Part shown: positions 1 to 9,389 of the stretch, piece after piece
How the letters are laid out: each line of letters begins with the position of its first letter
How positions within the stretch are numbered: the stretch's first letter is position 1
Source of the DNA: Streptomyces venezuelae
GTDB taxonomy: Bacteria; Actinomycetota; Actinomycetes; Streptomycetales; Streptomycetaceae
Length of the DNA: 64,000 nucleotides
Direction of reading: 5' to 3'
Assembly: GCF_008642315.1 (NCBI RefSeq)
Contig: NZ_CP029192.1
Coordinates: 3,100,001 to 3,164,000, forward strand
Notes under the pieces: model-generated
Databases searched by the model: none
Told to the model about the DNA's origin: nothing
What the model saw: the letters and a program-made list of their open reading frames with translations, nothing else
Program-made: the position numbers and the translations under genes

Positions 1-1
1 C

Positions 2-2395
2 GCGCCTGCCGAACCTGCGACAGCGCCGTCACCGCCGACCGCCGAGAGCACCGCGGGCACCGACGCGCCGGGGATCGCGCTGCTGCGCACCCTGACCGAC
101 CTCACCGCCGATCTCCCCGACGCCGACCCCGGCCGGGTCGCCGCCGCCGCGCTGCGCGGCCGTTCGGCCCGGGCCGACGAGGCGGAGCTGCGGGAGCTCG
201 CCACCGAGGCGGCCGCGGGGCTCATCTCGGAGGACCCGGAGTACTCCCGGCTCGCCGCCCGGCTGCTCACCCTCTCCATCGCCGCCGAGGCCGCCTCGCA
301 GGGCGTGCGCTCCTTCACCGAGTCGATCGCCGTCGGCCACCGCGAAGGCCTGATCGCCGACCGCACCGCCGACTTCGTGGGCGCCCACGCGGCCCGCCTC
401 GACGCGCTCGTGGACGCCGCGCTCGCCGACGGCGCCGACTTCCGCTTCGGCTACTTCGGCCTGCGCACCCTGCACAGCCGCTACCTGCTGCGCCACCCGA
501 TCACGCGCCGGGTCATCGAGACCCCGCAGCACTTCATGCTGCGGGTGGCTTCCGGCCTGGCGGAGGACGGAAGCGCCCGCGCGCTCGACGAGGTCGCCGC
601 GCTGTACGGCCTGATGAGCCGCCTGGACTACCTGCCGTCCTCGCCGACCCTCTTCAACTCGGGCACCCGCCACCCGCAGATGTCGTCCTGCTACCTCCTC
701 GACTCCCCGCAGGACGAGCTCGACTCCATCTACGACCGCTACCACCAGGTCGCACGGCTCTCCAAGCACGCGGGCGGCATCGGACTCTCGTACTCCCGCA
801 TCCGCTCCCGCGGCTCGCTGATCCGCGGCACGAACGGGCACTCCAACGGCATCGTGCCGTTCCTGAAGACGCTGGACGCCTCGGTCGCCGCCGTGAACCA
901 GGGCGGCCGCCGCAAGGGCGCGGCCGCGGTCTACCTGGAGACCTGGCACTCCGACATCGAGGAGTTCCTGGAGCTGCGCGACAACACCGGTGAGGACGCG
1001 CGCCGCACGCACAACCTGAACCTGGCGCACTGGATCCCCGACGAGTTCATGCGCCGGGTCGCCGCCGACCAGGAATGGTCGCTGTTCTCGCCCTCCGACG
1101 TGCCCGAGCTCGTCGACCTGTGGGGCGAGGAGTTCGACGCCGCCTACCGCGAGGCCGAGGCCGCGGGGCTCGCGAAGAAGAAGATGTCGGCCCGGGACCT
1201 GTACGGCCGCATGATGCGCACCCTCGCGCAGACCGGCAACGGCTGGATGACCTTCAAGGACGCCGCCAACCGCACCGCCAACCAGACGGCGGAGCGCGGC
1301 CACACCGTCCACTCCTCCAACCTCTGCACGGAGATCCTGGAGGTGACGGACGACGGGGAGACCGCCGTCTGCAACCTCGGCTCGGTGAACCTCGGCGCGT
1401 TCGTCGAGAACGGCGACATCGACTGGGAGCGCCTGGACGAGACCGTGCGCACGGCCGTCACCTTCCTCGACCGCGTCGTCGACATCAACTTCTACCCGAC
1501 CGAGCAGGCCGGGCGCTCCAACGCCAAGTGGCGCCCGGTGGGCCTCGGCGCGATGGGCCTGCAGGACGTCTTCTTCCAGCTCAAGCTGGCCTTCGACTCC
1601 CCCGAGGCGCGCGCCCTCTCCACGCGCATCGCCGAGCGCATCATGCTCGCGTCGTACGAGGCCTCCGCCGACCTCGCCGAGCGCCACGGACCGCTCCCGG
1701 CCTGGGAGAAGACCCGTACCGCGCGTGGTGTGCTGCACCCCGACCACTACGGCGTCGAGCTGACGTGGCCGGAGCGCTGGGCGGCGCTGCGGGAGCGCAT
1801 CGCCGCGACCGGCATGCGCAACTCGCTGTTGCTCGCCATCGCGCCGACCGCGACCATCGCCTCCATCGCCGGTGTGTACGAGTGCATCGAGCCGCAGGTC
1901 TCCAACCTGTTCAAGCGCGAGACGCTGTCCGGCGAGTTCCTCCAGGTCAACGCCTACCTGGTGGACGAGCTGAAGCGGCTCGGTCTGTGGGACGCCAAGA
2001 CCCGTGAGGCGCTGCGCGAGGCCAACGGCTCGGTGCAGGATCTCGCCTGGGTGCCCGCGGACGTCCGCGCGCTGTACCGCACCGCGTGGGAGATCCCGCA
2101 GCGCGGCCTGATCGACATGGCCGCCGACCGCACCCCGTTCCTCGACCAGGCGCAGTCGCTGAACCTGTTCCTGGAGACGCCGACCATCGGCAAGCTCTCC
2201 TCGATGTACGCGTACGCCTGGCAGCGCGGCCTGAAGACCACGTACTACCTGCGCTCCCGTCCCGCGACGCGCATCGCCCGCGCCGCCGGCGGCTCGAACG
2301 CCGCGGCCACCGCTCCCGTCCCCGCCCAGGTCACGGCCGAAGACGCCGTCGCCTGCTCCCTGGAAAACCCCGAGTCCTGCGAGGCCTGCCAGTAA
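2..2395 (+). CDS. nrdA: Class Ia ribonucleoside-diphosphate reductase, large (alpha) subunit, 5'-truncated
   Basis: Makes deoxyribonucleotides from ribonucleoside diphosphates together with the adjacent NrdB. The frame is open to the left edge and 797 residues are visible, so the true start lies outside the window. Coding sequence clearly continues upstream of the internal GTG at 305. Visible family features are the active-site region SSCYLLDSPQDELDS, the NLCTEI stretch carrying the catalytic Cys and Glu, AVCNLGSVNLG, the TTYYLRSRP tyrosine dyad of the radical pathway, and a C-terminal redox tail ending CEACQ. The stop overlaps the nrdB start (TAATG), so the two are translationally coupled. 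In Streptomyces the class Ia genes are known to be controlled by a B12 riboswitch; that region is outside this window and cannot be checked. Confidence 0.96.
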   Translation, partial: APAEPATAPSPPTAESTAGTDAPGIALLRTLTDLTADLPDADPGRVAAAALRGRSARADEAELRELATEAAAGLISEDPEYSRLAARLLTLSIAAEAASQGVRSFTESIAVGHREGLIADRTADFVGAHAARLDALVDAALADGADFRFGYFGLRTLHSRYLLRHPITRRVIETPQHFMLRVASGLAEDGSARALDEVAALYGLMSRLDYLPSSPTLFNSGTRHPQMSSCYLLDSPQDELDSIYDRYHQVARLSKHAGGIGLSYSRIRSRGSLIRGTNGHSNGIVPFLKTLDASVAAVNQGGRRKGAAAVYLETWHSDIEEFLELRDNTGEDARRTHNLNLAHWIPDEFMRRVAADQEWSLFSPSDVPELVDLWGEEFDAAYREAEAAGLAKKKMSARDLYGRMMRTLAQTGNGWMTFKDAANRTANQTAERGHTVHSSNLCTEILEVTDDGETAVCNLGSVNLGAFVENGDIDWERLDETVRTAVTFLDRVVDINFYPTEQAGRSNAKWRPVGLGAMGLQDVFFQLKLAFDSPEARALSTRIAERIMLASYEASADLAERHGPLPAWEKTRTARGVLHPDHYGVELTWPERWAALRERIAATGMRNSLLLAIAPTATIASIAGVYECIEPQVSNLFKRETLSGEFLQVNAYLVDELKRLGLWDAKTREALREANGSVQDLAWVPADVRALYRTAWEIPQRGLIDMAADRTPFLDQAQSLNLFLETPTIGKLSSMYAYAWQRGLKTTYYLRSRPATRIARAAGGSNAAATAPVPAQVTAEDAVACSLENPESCEACQ

Positions 2396-3417
2396 TGTCC
2401 AGCACCACCAACTCCGAGAAGAACCTGCTCGACCCGGGCTTCGAACTGACCCTGCGTCCCATGCGCTACCCGGACTTCTACGAGCGCTACCGGGACGCCA
2501 TCAAGAACACCTGGACCGTCGAGGAGGTCGACCTCCACTCCGACGTCGCCGACCTCGCCAAGCTCAGCCCCGGCGAGCAGCACATGATCGGCCGCCTCGT
2601 CGCGTTCTTCGCGACCGGCGACTCGATCGTCTCGAACAACCTCGTGCTCACCCTGTACAAGCACATCAACTCCCCCGAGGCGCGGCTGTATCTGAGCCGT
2701 CAGCTCTTCGAGGAGGCCGTGCACGTCCAGTTCTATCTGACGCTGCTCGACACCTACCTGCCCGACCCGGAGGACCGCGCGGCGGCCTTCGACGCGGTCG
2801 AGGAGATCCCCTCGATCCGTGAGAAGGCCGAGTTCTGCTTCAAGTGGATGGACTCGGTCGAGAAGCTGGAGCGCCTGGAGACGCAGGCCGACCGCCGCCG
2901 CTTCCTGCTCAACCTCATCTGCTTCGCCGCGTGCATCGAGGGCCTGTTCTTCTACGGTGCCTTCGCGTACGTCTACTGGTTCCGCAGCCGCGGCCTGCTG
3001 CACGGCCTGGCGACCGGCACGAACTGGGTGTTCCGCGACGAGACGATGCACATGAGCTTCGCCTTCGACGTGGTCGACACGGTCCGCAAGGAGGAGCCGG
3101 AGCTCTTCGACGACGCGCTTCAGCAGCAGGTCACGGACATGCTGAAGGAGGCCGTCGAGGCCGAGCTGCAGTTCGCCCGCGACCTGTGCGGCGACGGCCT
3201 GCCCGGCATGAACACCGACTCGATGCGCGAGTACCTGCAGTGCGTCGCCGACCAGCGCCTGCAGCGCCTGGGCTTCGCCCCGGTGTACGGCTCCGAGAAC
3301 CCCTTCTCCTTCATGGAGCTCCAGGGCGTCCAGGAGCTGACCAACTTCTTCGAGCGGCGGCCCTCGGCCTACCAGGTCGCCGTCGAGGGTTCGGTCTCGT
3401 TCGACGACGAGTTCTAG
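2395..3417 (+). CDS. nrdB: Class Ia ribonucleotide reductase, small (beta) subunit
   Basis: A 340-residue diiron-tyrosyl radical subunit that supplies the radical to NrdA. Likely iron ligands are D76, E107, H110, E182, E216 and H219, and the radical tyrosine is Y114 in EEAVHVQFY. This is the E-x2-H-x3-Y spacing of genuine class Ia proteins, not a radical-less variant. The C-terminal acidic tail VSFDDEF is the usual docking peptide for the large subunit. The ATG sits inside the nrdA stop (TAATG). An open frame reaches upstream into nrdA but is only a shadow there; this start gives the normal family length. A long perfect palindrome follows, separating it from the convergent P450 gene. Confidence 0.96.
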   Translation: MSSTTNSEKNLLDPGFELTLRPMRYPDFYERYRDAIKNTWTVEEVDLHSDVADLAKLSPGEQHMIGRLVAFFATGDSIVSNNLVLTLYKHINSPEARLYLSRQLFEEAVHVQFYLTLLDTYLPDPEDRAAAFDAVEEIPSIREKAEFCFKWMDSVEKLERLETQADRRRFLLNLICFAACIEGLFFYGAFAYVYWFRSRGLLHGLATGTNWVFRDETMHMSFAFDVVDTVRKEEPELFDDALQQQVTDMLKEAVEAELQFARDLCGDGLPGMNTDSMREYLQCVADQRLQRLGFAPVYGSENPFSFMELQGVQELTNFFERRPSAYQVAVEGSVSFDDEF

Positions 3418-3424
3418 ACGCGCC

Positions 3425-3470
3425 CCGGTGTGCCCGCCGCCGTCCCGCGGGACGGCGGCGGGCACACCGG
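3425..3470. terminator. 46-nt perfect palindrome between nrdB and the P450 gene
   Basis: Two 23-base arms are exact reverse complements with no unpaired loop, centred between 3447 and 3448. The element lies 7 bases after the nrdB stop and 4 bases before the convergent P450 stop, the place for a bidirectional terminator. There is no T-run, which is common in Streptomyces terminators. Confidence 0.85.
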
Positions 3471-3474
3471 CGGG

Positions 3475-4851
3475 TCAGCGCGGTGTGGCCCGCAGGACGA
3501 GCCGCTTGGGGTGCAGGGTGATGCCGACCTGGGTGCGGGCGTCGGTCTCCTCGACGGGCCGCAGCCGCCACTTCGGGGCCACCGTCCCGAGGATCAGGGC
3601 GAGTTCTGCCAGGCTGAAGTGGTCGCCGGGGCACTTCCTGTTGCCGACGCTGAACGGCATCATCGCGAACTCCGGTACGTCCGCGGCGCGTTCCGGATTC
3701 CACCGGTCGGGGTCGAACTCAAGGTTCCGCTCGAAGGAACGCGGGTCGCGCTGCATCGCGTACACGCTGTAGACGATGTCGGCGTCCGCCGGAATCGAAT
3801 AGCCGCCCAGATCGGTTTCGGCCACGGACCGGCGCGTGAATATCCAGGCGGCCGGCCGTATCCGCATCGCCTCGGTCACGACATTGCGGAGGTGCGGCAG
3901 GTCCTTGAGATCGCCGAATGTGATCGCCCGATCCGGGGCCACGGAATTTACCTCTTCAACCAACCGCCTTTCCTGCTCCGGGTGTTCGGTCAGGAGATGG
4001 AACGCCCACGCCAGCGTCGACGCCACATTCTCCGCGCCCGCCACGACGAGCGAAACCACGTTGTCGTGGATCTCCTGGTCGGCGATGGGCTCCCCGCTCT
4101 CGTCCCTGGCCCGCAGCAATTCGGCGAGCAGGTCGTCCGGCGCGCCAGGGCCGGTCGCGCGCCGCTCCGCGATGATCTCGTCGACGAGGGTGTGCAGGTC
4201 GGCGAGCGCGCTCTCGAACCGCCGGTTGGCGGGGGTCGGCACGCGGTGGAGCGGGCCGACCGAGAGCACCATCCTGCGGTAGAGCCCGTCGAAGACGGTG
4301 TGCAGCGAGTCGGCGATCCGGTCCGCCTTGTCCCGTATCGAGTCGACCTCCAGGAGCGAGCGCGAGACGATGCGCACGGCCGTGCGGAACATCTCGGCGC
4401 TCACGTCGACGGTGGCGCCCGGCTGCCAGCGGGCGGCCGTGGCGCGGGCCTCCTCCTCCATCACCCTGGCGTAGTCGGCGATGCGCTCGGGCCGGAACGC
4501 GGGCTGCATCATGCGGCGCTGGCGCCGGTGCAGCTTGCCGTTGCTGGTCGCCACACCCTTCCCGAGGAGCACCTCCAGGGTGTCCCAGAGCGGCCCGCCG
4601 ACGATGTACTCGGGGTTCTTGAGCATGGCGCCGACCAGTTCCGGATCGCACACGACGTACGCGGTCCTGGGTCCCAGCCTGATCCTGACGAGATCTCCAT
4701 GGTCACGCAGGGCCGAGAGGAAGCCGAGCGGGTCGCGCACCAGGTTCCATGCGTGGCCGAGGAGCGGGGCGCCGCCGCGGACGAGGGGCGGGGTGCGCAG
4801 CGGACCGGGGCCCGACGCGGAAGGGGCGGGTATCGCGGATTCGACGCTCAT
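3475..4851 (-). CDS. Cytochrome P450, CYP170 (albaflavenone monooxygenase) type
   Basis: A 458-residue P450. The heme-binding loop is FSVGNRKCPG with Cys407 as axial ligand, and the ExxR motif is E327-A-M-R330. It overlaps the terpene synthase gene by 4 bases (ATGA), the arrangement known for the epi-isozizaene synthase/CYP170A1 pair, so it probably oxidises epi-isozizaene through albaflavenol to albaflavenone. The I-helix reads AGAEN (271-275), where most P450s have Thr after the acidic residue; here it is Asn. CYP170A1 of S. coelicolor was reported to hold a second, moonlighting terpene synthase site. The aspartate-rich candidate here is DDLLA (239-243), which lacks the last acidic residue of DDxxD. 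No N-terminal membrane anchor is seen. The family assignment is firm; the exact substrate is inferred from context. Confidence 0.93.
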   Translation of the reverse strand: MSVESAIPAPSASGPGPLRTPPLVRGGAPLLGHAWNLVRDPLGFLSALRDHGDLVRIRLGPRTAYVVCDPELVGAMLKNPEYIVGGPLWDTLEVLLGKGVATSNGKLHRRQRRMMQPAFRPERIADYARVMEEEARATAARWQPGATVDVSAEMFRTAVRIVSRSLLEVDSIRDKADRIADSLHTVFDGLYRRMVLSVGPLHRVPTPANRRFESALADLHTLVDEIIAERRATGPGAPDDLLAELLRARDESGEPIADQEIHDNVVSLVVAGAENVASTLAWAFHLLTEHPEQERRLVEEVNSVAPDRAITFGDLKDLPHLRNVVTEAMRIRPAAWIFTRRSVAETDLGGYSIPADADIVYSVYAMQRDPRSFERNLEFDPDRWNPERAADVPEFAMMPFSVGNRKCPGDHFSLAELALILGTVAPKWRLRPVEETDARTQVGITLHPKRLVLRATPR

Positions 4852-5972
4852 TCCTCACCTACCAGTTCGTTTTCCGCCAGGGCTTCTTCCGTCACATACG
4901 GGGGCACGGACCTGTCGTCCCAGCTGTCCACCCGATAGCGGCCGGATTCGTGATGGAACCAGTAGACGGACGAGAACCAGTTCCGCATGTTGAAGACGCA
5001 TGATTTCACCGCGTCCGCGAGTTCCGCGTCGCCGTCTTCGCCTTCCGCCAATTCATCCGCGAACAGCAGTACTTCGCGCTCTGCTTCGACGAATTCCTTG
5101 ACGCATTCGGTGACACGCCTGTGCACTTCGCGCACCGCTTCTTCCAGCGTCATTCCCTCGTGCTGAATGAGGCTGATCCCGAGATTGTGCAGTTCGTCCC
5201 CAGCGAGCTCTTTCGGGAGGGAGCACAAGTCGTTGTACCAGGCCGAGAAATCCTGGGTCGCCCGTGCCGCACGACGGTAGGCGGGGTGCTTGCGCACCGG
5301 GTCCGGCAACTCGTGGCGCGCCGTGGGTTCCAGGAGGTCGATCCACGCCCAGTGCGCGAACGTGAGCCGGCGCAGCTCTATGTACGCCTCGACGGTCGGC
5401 ACGGTGCCGCAGCGCCGGTTCCTGAACTCCTGGTCGTACGCGTCGATCACCGGGTGGAAGTGCCGGGCGAACCTGGCGTTCCAGCTGGGACCGAGGAACG
5501 AGTACAGACGCAGCACGCAGTCCGCGAACCCCGCGACCAACGGGTCCCTGTGGTGCCGGTACTGCCGGGGCTCGTTGAGCGTGGCGTGCAGGCCCCGGCA
5601 GAGCTGGCGCCACTGGGCCTCCCGGCCGTGCACGGAGTCCCTGTCGTGCCGGTCGTCCCACGCGAAGAACCAGCTGCTGAGGTCCGCTATCGCGGTCAAC
5701 AACTCGTCGGGCGCGCCAATGTAGTACCCCGCCACCAGATCCGTGTAGCAGAGGCTGTCCGCGTACCGCTCGACCTTGTCCGGAGGCATGAGCCGCATTT
5801 CTCGCAGCCAGGTCCTGGACTTCTCCTGAAGCTTTGGCCAATACGGATGCAGACGGCGAGGGAACGCTGCTTCGATCATCGGAACGGCCAGTGCCCGCGG
5901 CACTGATACCACGCGTGAACGTGGCCGCGTGTGCGGATGCGTATGTGAAGTGCTCCCGGAATATGCACGCAC
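4848..5972 (-). CDS. Epi-isozizaene synthase (class I sesquiterpene cyclase)
   Basis: Cyclises farnesyl diphosphate to epi-isozizaene, the precursor of albaflavenone. The aspartate-rich motif is DDRHD (about residues 106-110) and the second metal site is NDLCSLPKE (about 247-255), both as in the characterised S. coelicolor enzyme. Long stretches such as AAFPRRLHPYWPKLQE and MRNWFSSVYWFHHESGRY are also close to it, by recall. I chose GTG at 5972 because GAAAGGGG lies 7 bases upstream; the TTG at 5978 is only 2 bases from that site. This gives 374 residues, slightly longer at the N terminus than the 361-residue reference. It is the first gene of a two-gene unit with the P450. Confidence 0.94.
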   Translation of the reverse strand: MRAYSGSTSHTHPHTRPRSRVVSVPRALAVPMIEAAFPRRLHPYWPKLQEKSRTWLREMRLMPPDKVERYADSLCYTDLVAGYYIGAPDELLTAIADLSSWFFAWDDRHDRDSVHGREAQWRQLCRGLHATLNEPRQYRHHRDPLVAGFADCVLRLYSFLGPSWNARFARHFHPVIDAYDQEFRNRRCGTVPTVEAYIELRRLTFAHWAWIDLLEPTARHELPDPVRKHPAYRRAARATQDFSAWYNDLCSLPKELAGDELHNLGISLIQHEGMTLEEAVREVHRRVTECVKEFVEAEREVLLFADELAEGEDGDAELADAVKSCVFNMRNWFSSVYWFHHESGRYRVDSWDDRSVPPYVTEEALAENELVGEE

Positions 5973-6274
5973 GAACAAACCCCTTTCAGCCGCCTGAGGA
6001 CACGCGCCCCTCCCGCCGTACCGGGCGCGCGCCGTTGCGTATCCCCGCGCTTTCCATTCAGCACCACAACTGACCGTTCAGGGAACAGATTTGCGCCATT
6101 CACTACCCCAGGGTGCCGAGAACATCCCCTTACGTGACTGAATATGGATCACTGGCAGCTTGTTTTGCTCGCACACACGAGCGGCTACGCCAACGGCCCC
6201 TGGTCAGGAGAGAGTTCCTGCACCAGGGGCCGCTCGCGTCACGCGGTTCCCGCGCCCCTCGGGCGCCGCGGGAG
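5973..6274. other. Intergenic region between the terpene synthase and def
   Basis: About 300 bases with no plausible gene. It should hold the promoter of the terpene operon (minus strand) and the 3' end of the def transcript. I see the def hairpin at 6195-6231 and an AT-richer patch around 6125-6175. No promoter match is good enough to call. Confidence 0.6.
6195..6231 (-). terminator. Hairpin downstream of def
   Basis: The 10-base arms GGCCCCTGGT and ACCAGGGGCC pair perfectly. The 17-base space between them holds a nested CAGGA/TCCTG stem, so the helix is long with one bulge. It lies 43 bases beyond the def stop. No T-run follows on the minus strand. Confidence 0.75.
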
Positions 6275-6925
6275 TCAGCCGTTGTCCACCACGGGGTAGC
6301 GCGGGGTGCCTTCTTCCATCTGCCGCAGTGCGTCCTTGCGCTCCCTCTTGGAGAGGCGGTCGATGTACAGGTACCCGTGCAGGTGGTCCGTCTCGTGCTG
6401 GAGGCAGCGCGCGAAGTAACCCGTGCCGCGCACCTTGATGGGGTTGCCCTTCGCGTCCTGGCCGGTCACCTCGGCGTAGTCCGGGCGGGCCAGCGGCGCG
6501 TACGCGGTCGGGACCGAGAGGCAGCCCTCGCCCGAGTCGTCCAGGCGGCGCTTGTCGGCGGGCAGGTCCTGGAGCACCGGGTTGCAGATCACACCGACGT
6601 GGCGAACGCCGTCGTCATCCATGCAGTCGTAGACGAACACCTTCAGGTCGACGCCGACCTGGTTGGCGGCAACGCCCACGCCCTGAGCGACGCGCTGGGT
6701 CGCGAACATGTCGTCGACCAGCTTGGCGAGGTCGTCGTCGAAGGCCGTGACGTCCTTGCACTCCTTGTGCAGCACCGGGTTGCCGACGACCGTGATCGGC
6801 CGGGACGTGCCGCGCTCGCGGTAGGCCGTCTCCCGCTCCTCGCAGTCCTCGGTGTCGATGACGAAGCCCTCGTCGTCGACGGGGAGCACCCCGTTCGAGT
6901 ACTGCTGCTCAGTGTCCTGCGCCAT
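6275..6925 (-). CDS. def: Peptide deformylase
   Basis: Removes the formyl group from the N-terminal methionine of new proteins. All three metal/active-site motifs are present: GVGVAANQ (82-89), EGCLS with metal ligand Cys135, and QHETDH (176-181) with His177, Glu178 and His181. At 216 residues it is longer than the E. coli enzyme because of an acidic N-terminal extension of about 40 residues, usual for this Streptomyces subgroup. It lies 63 bases downstream of the TPR gene on the same strand. A small inverted repeat CTTGA-N5-TCAAG (6943-6957) sits just upstream and may be a control site, although nothing identifies its ligand. Confidence 0.96.
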   Translation of the reverse strand: MAQDTEQQYSNGVLPVDDEGFVIDTEDCEERETAYRERGTSRPITVVGNPVLHKECKDVTAFDDDLAKLVDDMFATQRVAQGVGVAANQVGVDLKVFVYDCMDDDGVRHVGVICNPVLQDLPADKRRLDDSGEGCLSVPTAYAPLARPDYAEVTGQDAKGNPIKVRGTGYFARCLQHETDHLHGYLYIDRLSKRERKDALRQMEEGTPRYPVVDNG

Positions 6926-6988
6926 GTCCGCCGTACGCCTTCCTTGAAACCCTCAAGAGTTTGTGCCGGTACAGCCTACGGCGAAGTG

Positions 6989-7969
6989 TCAGCAGACCTC
7001 TTCGAGATCCCGCCAGTCACGGGAATCCGGGCTGTCCGCCACCCAGCCGTCGAGGAGGCCGCGCACCAGGCCCGCGGGAGCCGCCAGGCCGCACTCGCGC
7101 TCCGGCACCCAGAGCGCGCCCGGGCTGCGGTGACCGAGCGGGCCCGGGTGGCCCGGCTCGCTGTGGTCGTGCGGGTCCAGGTGCTCGCCGTCGCCCTCGT
7201 CGCTCGGCATGCGGGACTCGGAACACATCCGGCAGAGCAGCCGCACGGACGACGACCAGTCCTCCGCGGCGAAGCCGGCGTCGGCCGCCAGCCGCTCCAG
7301 GGCGTCCCTGTCGTCCTCGGTGGCGGCCTCCAGGAGGACCACCCACGTCGGCACCGGTGAGGGCGCCCACAGCTCGATCTCGTCGAAGACGGGGTACGAG
7401 TGCCCGTCGCCCGTCGTCCGCTCGCCGTGCGGGACGCCGTCGTGCAGCACGACCTCGCCCCAGCGGCGCCCGGAGGACGGCAGCGGAATGGACAGGACCT
7501 CCATCCGGGCCGGGTCCAGACGGCGGCCCCACACGACCTCGGCCTCCCCCTCCGGGGAGAGCCGCACGGCCGCGCTGCCCAGCTCCATGCCCGTCGGCTC
7601 GCCCGAGGCGGCCACACCGCCCGGCACCCGCAGGCCGTACGCCTGCCAGGCGCGGCGGGCCAGCGGCCAGTCCTGGAGCGCGGTCGCCGCGATGCCGACG
7701 TTCCACCAGTCGGGGGCGCCCGCGGACCGGTCAAGGAGCGCGACGGCGCGCAGCCCGGCGGCCCGCGCCTGCTCCCAGTCGTGCCGGAACTTGTGCAGCA
7801 GCGCCAGGTTGAACCAGGACTCGGACAGCCAGGGTTCGAGATCCGCCGCACGCGTGAGCAGCGCTCCCGCGTCCTCGTACCGGCCGTCGCCGATCAGCGT
7901 GAACGCGCGGTCGGTCGCCTGCCGCCATGAGGCGGAGGGCCGGTGCCGTCCCTTGCCGAAGATCCTCAC
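6989..7969 (-). CDS. Tetratricopeptide-repeat protein of unknown function
   Basis: About 326 residues. The N-terminal third contains TPR-like helices (SWRQATDRAFTLIGDGRYED, EPWLSESWFNLALLHKFRHD), so a protein-protein scaffold role is likely. The C-terminal half has no motif I recognise but contains a pair of cysteines (LLCRMCSES) and a region with many Asp and His residues. I chose GTG at 7969 (VRIFGKGRHRPS) because similar Streptomyces proteins begin there by recall. Just upstream the sequence GGCGGGAATC occurs twice, the second copy acting as a weak ribosome binding site. An in-frame GTG 9 codons earlier is an alternative. Cytoplasmic; role unknown. Confidence 0.8.
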   Translation of the reverse strand: MRIFGKGRHRPSASWRQATDRAFTLIGDGRYEDAGALLTRAADLEPWLSESWFNLALLHKFRHDWEQARAAGLRAVALLDRSAGAPDWWNVGIAATALQDWPLARRAWQAYGLRVPGGVAASGEPTGMELGSAAVRLSPEGEAEVVWGRRLDPARMEVLSIPLPSSGRRWGEVVLHDGVPHGERTTGDGHSYPVFDEIELWAPSPVPTWVVLLEAATEDDRDALERLAADAGFAAEDWSSSVRLLCRMCSESRMPSDEGDGEHLDPHDHSEPGHPGPLGHRSPGALWVPERECGLAAPAGLVRGLLDGWVADSPDSRDWRDLEEVC

Positions 7970-8117
7970 GATTCCCGCCTGATTCCCGCCTGCCACGTAT
8001 TCCGTAGGTCGCTCGTCGTCGGGGCGCGGCGTCGGGGGCCGTACCCCCGTGCGCCCCATTTCCTGTCTTCTTCGCATCCAACCACGGACGGTCGGACGGC
8101 CGCTCATTACCCATGGG

Positions 8118-9389
8118 TTACCCAGCCCGACGCAAGGTAAGGCCATGGGTGAGCCCGTCCCTCGACAGGACGCGCGCCAGGGACTCCACGACCTCCGGCT
8201 GGTAGTCGTGGCCCGTTGCCAGGCGGAGCCGCTCCAGGGCCTTGAGCGGTCCGTCCAGCGCCCCTGAGGGTCCTTCTCCCCGCGCCATCTCGTCGTACGC
8301 GTTCGCCGTCCGCACAATACGTGCGGTGAGCGGCTGTTCGCGGTACGGGTCGGCCTGCCGCTCCACGACGACGGCGACGGCGGCGTCCACCCCGGTCTGG
8401 CGGACGACGGCGCCGCCGAGCAGGGCTATTCGGCGCTGCTCCGCCTCGGGGAGCGCGAGGGTGGCCCCCTCGGGGACGGGGTCGACCAGGGAGAGCTGCC
8501 CGATGTCGTGCATGAGCGCCGCGTGCTCAAGGACGGTGAGGTCCGACTCGCAGAGACCGAGGTCACGCCCGACGGCCCGGCTGAGCCCGGCCACGCGGTG
8601 CGCGTGGCCCTGCGGGGTGTATCCGGCGATCTCGGTGGCCCTGGCCAGGGACGCGATGGTCTGCCGGTAGGTGGCGCGCACCGCCGCGTACCGCCGGAAG
8701 GAGAGCTGGGTGAGCAGCAGCGGAAGGCTGAAGACGGGCAGCGCCCAGAGCCCCGCCACGGCCACCGCGAGCGCCATCACGGCGCCGCTCGCGCAGACGG
8801 CGGAGCCGATGCCGAGCATCGCCCGCAGCTCCTCCCGCAGCAGCGGCCCGAACGGCCACCGGGTGCGGGCGTGCGCGGTCACGGCGGCGAGGACGGCGTC
8901 GCAGAGCGCGGTGAGGACGAGCAGGGCGACGATGACGAACGCGAAGTACGGCCCGTGCCCCACCCACTCCCCGAACTTGCCCGCGTTGTAGAGGGGTTGG
9001 AAGCACGCGGCGGCGAACCCGACGGTCAGCACGCGGCGCGCCGTCTGGTCGAGGGTGGGGCCGCGGCCGAGCGCCACGTTCGGCACCGCGCCGACGAGGC
9101 CGGCCGCGACGACCACGGCGAGCACCTGCAGCACCCCGTGGTGCGTGGCGTGCCCTGCGTTCTCGCCGAGCAGGGCGTACGCGAGGGCCCCCGCGGCGCC
9201 GAGCGGGGCGGGCTCCCTGTCTCCGCCGCTCCCCCACCGGGCCAGCTCGCCGAGGGCCATCAGGACGCCGAAGGCGAGGGCGGCCCGGCCCTCGGTCACG
9301 CCGTGCCAGAGGGTCCAGACGAGGGAGGCGCAGGCGAGCAGCCCGGCCAGGCAGGCGACCGCTCCGGGCAGCCGCGAGCGCCGCCTCAC
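8118..9389 (-). CDS. HD-domain membrane protein, degenerate partner of the HD-GYP gene
   Basis: A 423-residue protein with several membrane segments in the first 230 residues and an HD domain with MHDIGQ (His294, Asp295). It has no recognisable GYP motif; the matching region reads ADPYREQPLTARIVRTANAY. It probably does not cleave cyclic di-GMP in the classic way and may be a sensor or a different phosphohydrolase. The GTG start at 9389 overlaps the stop of the upstream HD-GYP gene (GTGA). A longer open frame running to 10724 in the same phase is antigenic noise over the upstream gene: it reads as arginine-proline-rich shadow sequence. The pair is translationally coupled and probably works together. 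Confidence 0.85.
   Translation of the reverse strand: MRRRSRLPGAVACLAGLLACASLVWTLWHGVTEGRAALAFGVLMALGELARWGSGGDREPAPLGAAGALAYALLGENAGHATHHGVLQVLAVVVAAGLVGAVPNVALGRGPTLDQTARRVLTVGFAAACFQPLYNAGKFGEWVGHGPYFAFVIVALLVLTALCDAVLAAVTAHARTRWPFGPLLREELRAMLGIGSAVCASGAVMALAVAVAGLWALPVFSLPLLLTQLSFRRYAAVRATYRQTIASLARATEIAGYTPQGHAHRVAGLSRAVGRDLGLCESDLTVLEHAALMHDIGQLSLVDPVPEGATLALPEAEQRRIALLGGAVVRQTGVDAAVAVVVERQADPYREQPLTARIVRTANAYDEMARGEGPSGALDGPLKALERLRLATGHDYQPEVVESLARVLSRDGLTHGLTLRRAG

Noticed and set aside
29..1747. 572-codon minus-strand frame opposite nrdA
   Set aside because: Antisense shadow of nrdA. The nrdA frame has the catalytic motifs.
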